Shown here: in pieces, positions 29,608 through 36,675 of the stretch
Layout of the letters: every line of letters begins with the position of its first letter
How positions within the stretch are numbered: the stretch's first letter is position 1
Translations under genes and position numbers: made by a program
Notes under the pieces: generated by a model
Databases searched by the model: none
What the model saw: the letters and a program-made list of their open reading frames with translations, nothing else
Told to the model about the DNA's origin: nothing
Source: an uncultured Lentisphaerota bacterium
GTDB taxonomy: Bacteria; Verrucomicrobiota; Lentisphaeria; Oligosphaerales; CAITYL01
Direction: 5' to 3'
Length of the DNA: 36,675 nucleotides
Assembly: GCA_903896595.1 (NCBI GenBank)
Contig: CAITYL010000212.1
Coordinates: forward strand, 1-36,675

Positions 29608-31641
29608 ATGCACGGAGTGACCTTCATCCAAGACCTGGCGGTGGTGCTGCTGATCGCCGGCGCGGTCACGATCCTGTTCCACCGGATCAAGCAGCCGGTG
29701 GTGCTTGGTTATCTGCTGGCCGGCTTGATTATCGGCCCCCACAGTCCGCCGGCGATCCTGATCCAAAACGAACAGAGCATCCAAACCCTGGCTGAACTCG
29801 GAGTGGTCATGCTGATGTTCGGACTCGGCCTGCATTTCAGCCTGCGCCAACTGCTCAAGGTCGGCACCGCCGCCCTCATCGCGGCGGTGCTGGAAATCAC
29901 GCTAATGATCTGGATCGGCTATGAGATCGGCCGCAGTTTTGGCTGGTCGCCGATGGACTGCGTCTTTCTCGGCGCCCTGCTGTCCATGTCCTCCACCACC
30001 ATCATTGTCAAAGCACTGGAAGAACTGCACCTGGTCCGCGAGGATTTTGCCAAAATCGCCTTTGGCATCCTCATCGTCGAGGACATCCTGGCCATCGCCC
30101 TGATCGCCCTGCTGTCCGGGTTCGCCGGCGCCAGCGGCGGCTGGGCGTTCGGCGAACTGGCCCTGACGCTCACCAATCTGTGCCTGTTCCTGATCGCCAC
30201 CCTGGTAACCGGCCTGCTGGTGGTGCCGCGCCTGCTCACGTACGTCGCCCGTCTGCGCAGCGATGAGGTCTTGCTGGTGGCGGTCCTGGGGTTGTGCTTC
30301 GGCGTCTCACTCCTGGCGGTGAAGGCAGGCTACAACATCGCCCTGGGCGCCTTCCTGATCGGTGCGATCATGGCCGAGGCCAAGGAGGCGCCGCACATCC
30401 GGGTGCTCATCGAACCGGTGCGCAATATGTTCAGCGCCGTCTTCTTCGTCGCCATCGGCATGCTGTTCGACCCCAAACTGGTGATTCAATACTGGCTGCC
30501 GATTGCCGTCATCACCGCGGCGGTGGTCGTGGGCAAGATCGTCACCTGCGCGCTGGGCACCTTCCTGGCCGGCACCGACCTGCGCACCTCCGTCAAAGTC
30601 GGGTCGAGCATGGCGCAAATCGGCGAGTTCTCATTCATCATCGCCCAGCTTGGCCTGACTCTCCAAGTCACCAGTGATTTTCTTTATCCCGTGGCGGTCT
30701 CCGTGTCGGCCATCACCACCCTCTTTACGCCGTACCTCATTCGCTCCTCCGACCGGCTGGCGGCAGGGGTGGCGGATCACGCCCCGGCCCCGGTGCGTTC
30801 GGCCATGAACTGGTATACGCGGTGGGCTGAGAATTTGAGCGCCCAAGATGCTCCGGCCGATACCCAGCAGACCCCCTCGATCCGCCGGTTGATCCGGAAA
30901 TGGCTGCTGCAAATGGCCATTGACCTGGCCCTGATCATGAGCGGCATGGTCCTGGCCTGGCACCTGGCGGCCAAAACCGTCACCGCGCCGGCGTGGCTGC
31001 CGCGCTGGACGGGGGGCGTGGCCACCGCCTGGTGGGGGGCGGTGATGCTGCTGGCGCTGCCGCTCATGGTGCATCTGTGGTACAAGCAACGGTCGCTGGC
31101 CATGGTGCTGGCGGAACTGGCGGTGCCCCAAACCGGGTCGTTGCACGCCCAACGGCTGCGCGCCGTGGCCGGCCTGGCTTTCCAGGCGATCGCCATCGCC
31201 GTCATCGCCCTCTTTCTCGCCGCCATTTCCCTCACCCTGCTGCCGCCGTGGCGGGTCCTGGTGCCTCTGCTGGCGTTGCTGGGCCTTGTCCTGTTTCTGG
31301 GCTGGCGCCGGTTTGTGACCTTTTACTACCGCGCCCAAGTGTCGGTCATGGACTCTTTCGCGGAAAAACCCGCCGATGCCCAACCGGCCATGACGCGCGC
31401 CCTGCTTGAGGAAACGGTGCTCATCCCCTTCACCCTGCGCACGGGCCTGCCATCGGTGGGAAAAACCATCCGTGAACTCGGCATCCGCACCCAATCTGGG
31501 GCCAGCGTGGTCGCCATCGAACGGGCCGGCCGGCGCGTGGTCAACCCCGCCCCGGACGAACGCATCCAGGTCGACGACACCCTGATCCTATTCGGCACCG
31601 AAGCCCAAGTGCGCGCCGCCCGTGGCCAGCTGCTCGCCTAA
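29608..31641 (+). CDS. CPA2-family (KefB-like) cation/proton antiporter with C-terminal RCK_C domain
   Basis: The 677-aa protein has an N-terminal Na+/H+-exchanger domain of about twelve helices (residues about 1-385). Landmarks are LFHRIKQPVVLGYLLAGLIIGP, TLAELGVVMLMFGLGLHFS, LSMSSTTIIVKALEEL, GILIVEDILAIALIALL, and SSMAQIGEFSFIIAQLG. K+-efflux systems of this type also carry a Rossmann RCK_N (TrkA-N) domain. Here the region about 410-580 is instead four or so hydrophobic helices. The C-terminal 80 residues resemble an RCK_C ligand-binding domain (LRTGLPSVGKTIRELGIRTQ, DERIQVDDTLILFG). ATG 29608 has GGAG 2-5 nt upstream. It is probably a K+ or Na+ antiporter; the ion is not shown. Confidence 0.85.
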   Translation: MHGVTFIQDLAVVLLIAGAVTILFHRIKQPVVLGYLLAGLIIGPHSPPAILIQNEQSIQTLAELGVVMLMFGLGLHFSLRQLLKVGTAALIAAVLEITLMIWIGYEIGRSFGWSPMDCVFLGALLSMSSTTIIVKALEELHLVREDFAKIAFGILIVEDILAIALIALLSGFAGASGGWAFGELALTLTNLCLFLIATLVTGLLVVPRLLTYVARLRSDEVLLVAVLGLCFGVSLLAVKAGYNIALGAFLIGAIMAEAKEAPHIRVLIEPVRNMFSAVFFVAIGMLFDPKLVIQYWLPIAVITAAVVVGKIVTCALGTFLAGTDLRTSVKVGSSMAQIGEFSFIIAQLGLTLQVTSDFLYPVAVSVSAITTLFTPYLIRSSDRLAAGVADHAPAPVRSAMNWYTRWAENLSAQDAPADTQQTPSIRRLIRKWLLQMAIDLALIMSGMVLAWHLAAKTVTAPAWLPRWTGGVATAWWGAVMLLALPLMVHLWYKQRSLAMVLAELAVPQTGSLHAQRLRAVAGLAFQAIAIAVIALFLAAISLTLLPPWRVLVPLLALLGLVLFLGWRRFVTFYYRAQVSVMDSFAEKPADAQPAMTRALLEETVLIPFTLRTGLPSVGKTIRELGIRTQSGASVVAIERAGRRVVNPAPDERIQVDDTLILFGTEAQVRAARGQLLA

Positions 31642-31844
31642 CCCAACCGTTTCGATTAGCACCGGATGCCGCCCGGTCTCGAAAATTAATTACACTATCT
31701 TTTCTATAAACAAAGTATACATTATATACAACTGCTCTGGTTGTCCGTTGCCAGTTTCTCAAACCTGGCCGGCGGGGATTGGCCTGGAAATGGCCAGGGG
31801 TTAGAGTATCGCGGGGCTTGGAAATGACGATCTTGACGCCGGCA

Positions 31845-31860
31845 CCTGAAACCTGACACC
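31845..31860 (+). repeat. Short 7-nt-period repeat
   Basis: CCTGAAACCTGACACC, related to 22521-22548. The region 31642-31884 also has an AT-rich tract (31680-31730), and a hairpin TTTCGA...TCGAAA with ACCGG/CCGGT inside it (about 31649-31685) that may end the antiporter transcript. I see no gene in 31642-32065. Confidence 0.5.
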
Positions 31861-31884
31861 GGAACGCCTCCGGCAAGACGGAGT

Positions 31885-32051
31885 TATACTGCGTTGGGAT
31901 GAAAAGTTGACTTTTTACAACCGCAGAGTGACGAATGTTGAGGTCCGAATAACGAAGAAAATCCACTGAAGGACAGCAACGACCTCAAGATTCTGCGGTT
32001 CAACATTCGGCAATCTGCGGTTTAATTCATTTTTCACCCTAACGCGGTATA
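31885..32051. mobile_element. MITE-like element 1 (167 bp)
   Basis: The ends are matching inverted repeats: TATACTGCGTTGGGATGAAA on the left, and on the right (reverse complement) TATACCGCGTTAGGGTGAAA. The element is flanked by TA, as produced by IS630/Tc1-mariner-type transposases. Inside are further inverted repeats: CGAATGTTGA/TCAACATTCG (31932, 32000), TTGAGGTC/GACCTCAA (31938, 31981), and CCGCAGA/TCTGCGG. It carries no coding capacity. Its right end lies 14 nt before the start of the first trans-sulfuration gene, so it may supply that gene's leader or promoter (TATAGA at 32048-32053). Confidence 0.75.
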
Positions 32052-32065
32052 GACAAGACGCTGTC

Positions 32066-33241
32066 ATGACGACCTCACGCCACAAAACCCCAAAACCCGT
32101 AAAGCTGGAAACTTGGCTGGCCCAGGCCGGCGCACGCTGGGACGGCCAAACCGGCGCCGTCTCCATGCCGGTCTATCACAGCTCCACCTTCCGCCATCCC
32201 GGTCTCGGCCAAAGCACCGGCTTCGACTATTCGCGCAGCGCCAACCCCACCCGCTCCGTGCTGGAGGAAACCCTGGCGCTGGCGGAGAACGGTCCCGGCA
32301 CGCGCGCCTTCGCCTTTGCCTCCGGCCTGGCCGCCATTGATGCCGTCCTGCGCCTGTTTCATCCCGGCGACCGGATCCTGGTGACGGAAGATCTCTACGG
32401 CGGCACCTTCCGCCTGTTTGAAAAGCTCTTCCGTCCCTACGGCATCACCGCCACCTATGTGGATACTGCCAGTGTCACGGCCGTGCGCCAGGCGTTCAAG
32501 GCGGGAGACGCCAAGGCGGTTTTCCTGGAAGTCCCCAGCAATCCGCTGCTGAACGTGGCGGACATCCGGGCCATCGCCAAGCTGGCGCGCCGGCACGGCG
32601 CCCTGACCCTGGTGGACAACACGTTTTTGACGTTCTGCCGGCAACGCCCGCTGGAGCTCGGCGCCGATCTGGTCGTTTACAGCGCCACCAAATACCTGGG
32701 CGGCCATGACGATGTGGTCGGCGGCGCGGTCATCACCCACCGGCCGGAACTGGCGGAACGGATTGCGTTCCTCCAAAACGCCGCCGGCGCCATTCCCGGC
32801 CCCCAGGACGCCTGGCTGTTGTTGCGCGGGCTCAAGACCCTGCCGTTGCGGCTGGCGAAACAGGAGGCCAACGCCCAGGCGCTGGCGGAGTGGCTGACCC
32901 GGCAAGCGGCGGTCAGCCGCGTCTCCTATCCGGGCCTGCCGGATCATCCCGGACACGCCATCTTGAAACAACAGGCGTCCGGTTTCGGCGCCATGATCGC
33001 GTTCGAAGTCAAGGAGGCGGCGCGCATTCCCGCCATCCTGGCCGGGGTCAAAGTGTTTCTTTTCGCCGAAAGCCTGGGTGGCGTGGAATCCCTGATTACG
33101 TTTCCGGCGGTGCAAACGCACGCGGATGTGGCCCTTGAAATCCGGGACCGTCTGGGTATCAACGACCGCCTGTTGCGGCTTTCCGTTGGGATTGAGGATG
33201 TCGACGATTTGCGGCGCGACTTGGAAAGGGTTCTCGCATGA
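32066..33241 (+). CDS. PLP-dependent trans-sulfuration enzyme (MetB/MccB-like)
   Basis: The 391-aa protein is a Cys/Met-metabolism fold-type I PLP enzyme. It has FDYSRSANPTR with Tyr/Arg phosphate ligands (residues 53-63), AFASGLAAIDAVL, and EDLYGGTFRLF. The aldimine Lys209 lies in VYSATKYLGGHDDVVGG, and the closing segment is FAESLGGVESLITFPAVQTH. The family includes cystathionine gamma-synthase, cystathionine gamma/beta-lyases and O-acetylhomoserine sulfhydrylase; sequence alone does not settle which. No ribosome-binding site precedes ATG 32066. It overlaps the next gene (paralogous, same family) by ATGA, and one of the two may make and the other cleave cystathionine. Confidence 0.88.
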   Translation: MTTSRHKTPKPVKLETWLAQAGARWDGQTGAVSMPVYHSSTFRHPGLGQSTGFDYSRSANPTRSVLEETLALAENGPGTRAFAFASGLAAIDAVLRLFHPGDRILVTEDLYGGTFRLFEKLFRPYGITATYVDTASVTAVRQAFKAGDAKAVFLEVPSNPLLNVADIRAIAKLARRHGALTLVDNTFLTFCRQRPLELGADLVVYSATKYLGGHDDVVGGAVITHRPELAERIAFLQNAAGAIPGPQDAWLLLRGLKTLPLRLAKQEANAQALAEWLTRQAAVSRVSYPGLPDHPGHAILKQQASGFGAMIAFEVKEAARIPAILAGVKVFLFAESLGGVESLITFPAVQTHADVALEIRDRLGINDRLLRLSVGIEDVDDLRRDLERVLA

Positions 33242-34398
33242 GCCGCCACGACCTCCCAACCCGCCTGGTTCATCCGCCCCAGGACCGCGACCCGCGCACC
33301 GGCGCCTCCAGCATCCCGATCTACCAGACCTCCACCTATCACCAGGCCGATCCAGAACATCTTTCCCGCTACGATTACGCCCGCAGCGACAATCCGACGC
33401 GCGAGGCGCTGGAACAGGCCGTGGCCGACCTGGAGGGCGGCACCCGCGGCTTCGCCTTCGCCTCGGGCATGGCCGCCATCTCGTCCGTCCTGATGATCTT
33501 CCAGGCCGGCGACCATCTGGTGGTGGGCGAAGACATTTACGGCGGCACCTACCGTGTTCTGACCACCCTGTTCAAGCGCTGGGGACTGACGGTCTCCTTT
33601 GCGGACGGCACCGACCTGGAACGCCTGGCCGCCGCCATCACGCCGGCGACCAAGGCCATTTTCGTGGAGACCCCGTCCAACCCGACCTTGAAGATCACCG
33701 ACCTGGCCGCCGTGGCCGCCCTCGCCCGGCGGCACGGCCTGCTGGCGATCACCGACAACACCTTTATGACCCCGCTGCTGCAGCGCCCGCTGGAGCTGGG
33801 ATTTGACCTCGTCGTTCACAGCGCCACCAAATTCATCGGCGGCCACAGCGACCTGATTGCCGGCTTGGCCGTGGTCAAGGATCCGGAGCTTGGCCGGCGT
33901 TTGCGTCAGGTGCAGAACGGCTTTGGCGCCATTCTCGGCCCCCAAGATTCCTGGCTGACCCTGCGGGGGCTGAAAACCCTCGGGGCGCGCCTGGAGCAGC
34001 AACAGCGCGGCGCCGACATCGTCGCCCGCTGGCTGCTGGAACGCCTGGAGGTCCAAACGGTGTATTATCCCGGACTCGCGGCACATCCCGGCCATGAGAT
34101 CCACCGGCGCCAGGCCGCCGGCGCCGGCGCGGTCCTGTCGTTTGAACTGGCCAACAAGGGGTTGGCGCTCCAACTATTGAAGCAGGTCCGGCTCCCGCTG
34201 GTGGCGGTCAGCCTGGGCGGCGTGGAGAGCATTCTGTCCTATCCGGCCACCATGTCCCATGCCTCCATGCCTGCCGGCGAGCGCGCGGCCCGCGGCATCA
34301 CCGACAGCCTGGTGCGGTTGTCGGTGGGTTTGGAATCCCCGGCCGACCTGATCGCCGATCTCGAACAGGCGCTGGCCACCCCGACCGATCCGACTTAA
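33238..34398 (+). CDS. Second PLP-dependent trans-sulfuration enzyme (cystathionine lyase/synthase-like)
   Basis: The 386-aa paralogue of the upstream gene keeps the same active-site set: RYDYARSDNPTRE, EDIYGGTYRVL, catalytic Lys198 in VHSATKFIGGHSDLIAG, and VSLGGVESILSYPATMSHAS. Its start ATG overlaps the upstream stop (ATGA), so the pair is translationally coupled. Two adjacent, diverged members suggest complementary steps between cysteine and homocysteine rather than a recent duplicate. The stop TAA overlaps a strong AAAGGAG site that starts another small reading frame. Confidence 0.88.
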   Translation: MSRHDLPTRLVHPPQDRDPRTGASSIPIYQTSTYHQADPEHLSRYDYARSDNPTREALEQAVADLEGGTRGFAFASGMAAISSVLMIFQAGDHLVVGEDIYGGTYRVLTTLFKRWGLTVSFADGTDLERLAAAITPATKAIFVETPSNPTLKITDLAAVAALARRHGLLAITDNTFMTPLLQRPLELGFDLVVHSATKFIGGHSDLIAGLAVVKDPELGRRLRQVQNGFGAILGPQDSWLTLRGLKTLGARLEQQQRGADIVARWLLERLEVQTVYYPGLAAHPGHEIHRRQAAGAGAVLSFELANKGLALQLLKQVRLPLVAVSLGGVESILSYPATMSHASMPAGERAARGITDSLVRLSVGLESPADLIADLEQALATPTDPT

Positions 34399-34412
34399 AG
34401 GAGCATCAACGT

Positions 34413-34571
34413 ATGAAACCCGCGTTGCCTTGGCGGACATCCAATGTTTGCCAGTATTGTCGAAGCCCCCAGGTCTGTAGTCGAGGCGGTTTATACTGCG
34501 TTAGGCTGAAAACGAACATCGAACATTCAACATTCAACGTCCAACGTAGAATCATCCACGTTGGATGTTGA
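34413..34571 (+). CDS. Small reading frame with strong ribosome-binding site, interrupted by MITE 2
   Basis: AAAGGAG (34397-34403) lies 9 nt before ATG 34413, the best Shine-Dalgarno in this operon. The present frame is 52 codons; from codon 27 it runs through MITE 2. The native start MKPALPWRTSNVCQYC contains Cys residues, but no family is recognised. If MITE 2 is removed leaving one TA, the frame stays open and ends at TAA in 34680-34690, giving a 44-codon ORF. It may be a broken or very small third gene of the operon, or chance. Confidence 0.35.
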   Translation: MKPALPWRTSNVCQYCRSPQVCSRGGLYCVRLKTNIEHSTFNVQRRIIHVGC

Positions 34572-34631
34572 ATGTTGAATGTTCGATGTTCTGTTCGCGA
34601 AAAAATTAAAATTTCACCCTAACGCGGTATA
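34492..34631. mobile_element. MITE-like element 2 (140 bp)
   Basis: It has the same terminal inverted repeats as element 1: TATACTGCGTTAGGCTGAAA on the left and, on the right, the complement of TATACCGCGTTAGGGTGAAA. It is bounded by TA on both sides. The centre is an almost perfect 34-bp stem (34514-34547 with 34558-34591, one mismatch) of CATTCAACATTCAAC words around a 10-nt loop. The internal sequence differs from element 1 although the ends match, as expected for MITEs moved in trans. No transposase is present. Confidence 0.78.
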
Positions 34632-34739
34632 TCCCCGTCACAACCCCACCGGCTGAAGCCGGGACAACAAACAAGCGCCACATAAATAGCCCCACGACTG
34701 ATTCATTGCCACCGAAATAAAGGTAAGGAAGCAACGATC

Positions 34740-35699
34740 ATGAGCAACATCTATCTAGACAACGCCCTGTCCATCGGCCACACCCCGCTGGTCCGGCTGA
34801 ACCAGCTCACTCGCGGCGCCAAAGCCACCGTCCTGGTCAAAATCGAGGGCCGCAACCCCGCCTATTCCGTCAAATGCCGCATTGGCGCCAACATGATCTG
34901 GGACGCCGAAAAACGCAAGGTCCTCAAGCCCGGCGTTGAGATCATCGAGCCCACCTCGGGCAACACCGGCATCGCCCTGGCGTATGTTGCCGCCGCCCGC
35001 GGCTACAAGCTCACCCTGACCATGCCGGAAACCATGAGCCTGGAGCGCCGGCGCGTGCTGGCCGCCTTTGGCGCCAACCTGCTGCTCACCCCCGGCGCGG
35101 AAGGCATGAAGGGCGCCATCCGGCGCGCCGAAGAAATCGCCGCCTCCGATCCGAAACATTACTTCCTGCCGCAGCAGTTCAAAAACCCGGCCAACCCGGC
35201 CATCCACGAACAAACCACCGGCCCGGAAATCTGGGATGACACCGATGGCAAGGTGGATGTCCTGGTCGCCGGCGTCGGCACCGGCGGCACTCTCACCGGC
35301 ATCTCCCGGTTTTGGGAGAAGACCAAGCGCAAAAAACTTCTCTCCGTGGCCGTGGAGCCCAAGGAAAGTCCGGTGATCACCCAGAAACTGGCCGGCCTGG
35401 AGATCAAACCCGGCGCGCATAAAATCCAAGGCATCGGCGCGGGGTTCATCCCGGACACCCTGGACCTGTCCCTGGTGGACCGCGTGGAACTGGTGGAAAG
35501 CGCCGAGGCGGTGGCGTTTGCCCGCCGCCTGGCCACCGAAGAAGGCATCCTCGCCGGCATCTCCTGCGGCGCCGCCACCGCGGCGGCCATTCGCCTGGCC
35601 AACCTGGACGAATTCGCCGGCAAAACCATCGTGGTCATCCTGCCCGACTCCGGCGAACGCTACCTGTCCAGCGTACTGTTCGAAGGCATCGGTGTTTGA
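34740..35699 (+). CDS. cysK: Cysteine synthase A (O-acetylserine sulfhydrylase)
   Basis: It makes cysteine from O-acetylserine and sulfide. The 319-aa protein closely follows E. coli CysK in many segments: [20 protein letters not shown] with PLP Lys45, [49 protein letters not shown] (phosphate-binding loop), VEPKESPVI, and [17 protein letters not shown]. Length is normal. AAGGAAG lies about 9 nt before ATG 34740. It is part of a sulfur amino acid cluster with two trans-sulfuration genes upstream and a ThiF/MoeB-like gene 26 nt downstream. The 341-nt gap upstream (34399-34739) holds MITE 2 and a small ORF. The strong proteobacterial likeness may reflect transfer or high conservation. Confidence 0.95.
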   Translation: MSNIYLDNALSIGHTPLVRLNQLTRGAKATVLVKIEGRNPAYSVKCRIGANMIWDAEKRKVLKPGVEIIEPTSGNTGIALAYVAAARGYKLTLTMPETMSLERRRVLAAFGANLLLTPGAEGMKGAIRRAEEIAASDPKHYFLPQQFKNPANPAIHEQTTGPEIWDDTDGKVDVLVAGVGTGGTLTGISRFWEKTKRKKLLSVAVEPKESPVITQKLAGLEIKPGAHKIQGIGAGFIPDTLDLSLVDRVELVESAEAVAFARRLATEEGILAGISCGAATAAAIRLANLDEFAGKTIVVILPDSGERYLSSVLFEGIGV

Positions 35700-35725
35700 T
35701 CGGCCCCGATCAATTACGCGCCACC

Positions 35726-36550
35726 ATGACCACTCCTTCCCCATTCAACGGCCGGTACGCCCGGCAAATCGCCGTGCGCGAGATCGGCCCTGACGGACAG
35801 CGGCGGCTCGCCGCTGCATCGGTGCTGATCGTCGGCTGTGGCGCCTTGGGTGGCGCCCAGGCGGAACTACTGGCCCGCATGGGCATCGGCCGGCTCCGCC
35901 TGGTGGACCGTGACGTGGTCGAACCCAGCAACCTGCCGCGCCAGTTGCTGTACGACGAACGCGACGCGGCGGAGGGCACGCCCAAAGCCCTGGCGGCGGC
36001 CAACCGCCTGCGCGCCATCAACAGCCAGCTCGTCCTCGATCCGCGTCCCGGCAATGCGGCGGCCGATACACTTGAGGGCTTGCTCGAAGGCATGGACCTC
36101 GTGCTGGACGGTACCGACAACGCGGAGACGCGCTACCTGTTGAACGACGCCTGCGTCAAGCATGGCAAACCCTGGGTCCACGGCGGCGTCGCCGGCACCG
36201 TCGGCATCGTGCTGCCGGTGATGCCAGGCTCGGGACCGTGCCTGCGCTGCCTCTTTCCCACCCCGCCGCCGGCGGCGGAGGTCCGCACCGGCGCCACTGA
36301 CGGCGTGCTGAATACCGTCGTCGTTCAAGTAGCGTCACAACAGGTGACCTTCGCCTGCAAAATCCTCCTCGGCCAGCCCGTCGCGGGCAGCCTGCTGCAC
36401 GTGGACGCCTGGGCCCAGACCTCCCGGCTGGCGCGCCTGCGCCTCGTGCCGGATTGCCCCTGCTGCCAGCGCCGCGACTTTACGTTTCTGGAAAGCGCCC
36501 CCCTGTTTCCCGATGGCACCCCTGATGGTCCACACCTGCACCAACCCTGA
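35726..36550 (+). CDS. ThiF/MoeB/HesA-family E1-like adenylyltransferase
   Basis: The 274-aa protein adenylates the C-terminus of a small ubiquitin-like sulfur carrier. It has the nucleotide site VLIVGCGALGGAQAELLARMG, DRDVVEPSNLPRQLLYDE with the catalytic Arg, DGTDNAETRYLLNDACVKH, and structural zinc Cys pairs GPCLRCLFP and DCPCCQRR. The segment that in ThiF/MoeB usually carries a reactive Cys (C-x-E-A-G-V) reads TGATDGVLNTV, so that Cys is missing. There is no rhodanese domain. It follows cysK (26 nt to ATG 35726; a TTG at 35696 would overlap the cysK stop). No ThiS/MoaD-like carrier is in the window, so the partner is unknown. Confidence 0.85.
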   Translation: MTTPSPFNGRYARQIAVREIGPDGQRRLAAASVLIVGCGALGGAQAELLARMGIGRLRLVDRDVVEPSNLPRQLLYDERDAAEGTPKALAAANRLRAINSQLVLDPRPGNAAADTLEGLLEGMDLVLDGTDNAETRYLLNDACVKHGKPWVHGGVAGTVGIVLPVMPGSGPCLRCLFPTPPPAAEVRTGATDGVLNTVVVQVASQQVTFACKILLGQPVAGSLLHVDAWAQTSRLARLRLVPDCPCCQRRDFTFLESAPLFPDGTPDGPHLHQP

Positions 36551-36588
36551 TGCGGCGCAGAACGCCGGCGCCCGCCGCGCGCCTCCCC

Positions 36589-36675
36589 TCAACCCCTCAA
36601 CCCCTCAACCCCTCAACCCCTCAACCCCTCAACCCCTCAACCCCTCAACCCCTCAACCCCTCAACCCCTCAACCC
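36589..36675 (+). repeat. 8-nt tandem repeat TCAACCCC, running off the window
   Basis: Nearly eleven uninterrupted copies of TCAACCCC fill 36589-36675, with no visible divergence. It begins about 38 nt after the ThiF/MoeB-like stop. Its full length is not seen. Identical units suggest active slippage, and its pyrimidine-only run on one strand (no G) could affect transcription or replication. Confidence 0.9.

Noticed and set aside
36589-36675. CRISPR array
   Set aside because: The units are only 8 nt and have no spacers.
1-36675. rRNA, tRNA genes or a replication origin
   Set aside because: No tRNA-like T-loop motifs, rRNA segments or dnaA-box clusters were noticed by eye; a tRNAscan or Infernal run would settle this.

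Overview
The window is high-GC DNA from a Gram-negative bacterium with lipopolysaccharide (lpxC, fabZ-like and lpxA in one operon). Several traits suggest the PVC superphylum (Kiritimatiellota/Lentisphaerota/Verrucomicrobiota). These are a uroporphyrinogen-decarboxylase-like methyltransferase beside an AraC regulator, a GH78-like glycosidase, several short 'phrase' repeats (9-, 8- and 7-nt periods), and a REP-associated transposase whose hairpins translate as GQTFLSA/ADRNVCPT-type peptides. The placement is an inference from gene content; there is no rRNA marker in the window.

Layout. 1-2.4 kb (minus): two uncharacterised exported proteins in a coupled pair. 2.5-9.6 kb (plus): rsmI, a GT-C glycosyltransferase, a eukaryote-type glycogen branching enzyme, rtcB and manC. 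9.7-10.6 kb: a RAYT/REP transposase and a frameshifted 3' remnant of hrpB. 10.6-12.8 kb: nhaD (minus) with a structured leader, divergent from a GDT1/UPF0016 cation exchanger. 12.8-19.1 kb (minus): ribD, ribE, a coiled-coil lipoprotein, lpxC, a tandem FabZ, lpxA and a NUDIX hydrolase. 19.3-25.6 kb: a UroD-like gene divergent from an AraC regulator, which is followed by a TRAP transporter (dctPQM) and an EboD-type sugar phosphate cyclase. 25.9-29.4 kb (minus): a GH78-like enzyme and a LamG-like lipoprotein. 29.6-31.6 kb: a KefB-like antiporter. 31.9-36.6 kb (plus): sulfur amino acid genes (two trans-sulfuration enzymes, cysK, a ThiF/MoeB-like E1), with two MITE-like elements bracketing the first pair, then an octamer tandem repeat running off the end.

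The points most worth following up are these. (1) The lpx operon carries a double-hotdog FabZ in which domain 1 keeps the catalytic His but has lost Glu, while domain 2 keeps Glu but has lost His, so the fused pair can form one composite active site. (2) An orphan eboD is coupled to a TRAP transporter whose binding protein lacks the usual carboxylate-binding Arg. (3) Two TA-flanked MITEs bracket the trans-sulfuration genes, one apparently inserted in a small ORF. (4) nhaD has a hairpin-rich leader. (5) An extended -10 motif (TGGTATDNT) recurs, and there are two near-canonical promoters whose start codon lies at the predicted transcription start.

I saw no rRNA, tRNA or CRISPR array. Start codons are chosen by ribosome-binding site, signal peptide or family length, and many genes here lack a clear Shine-Dalgarno sequence.
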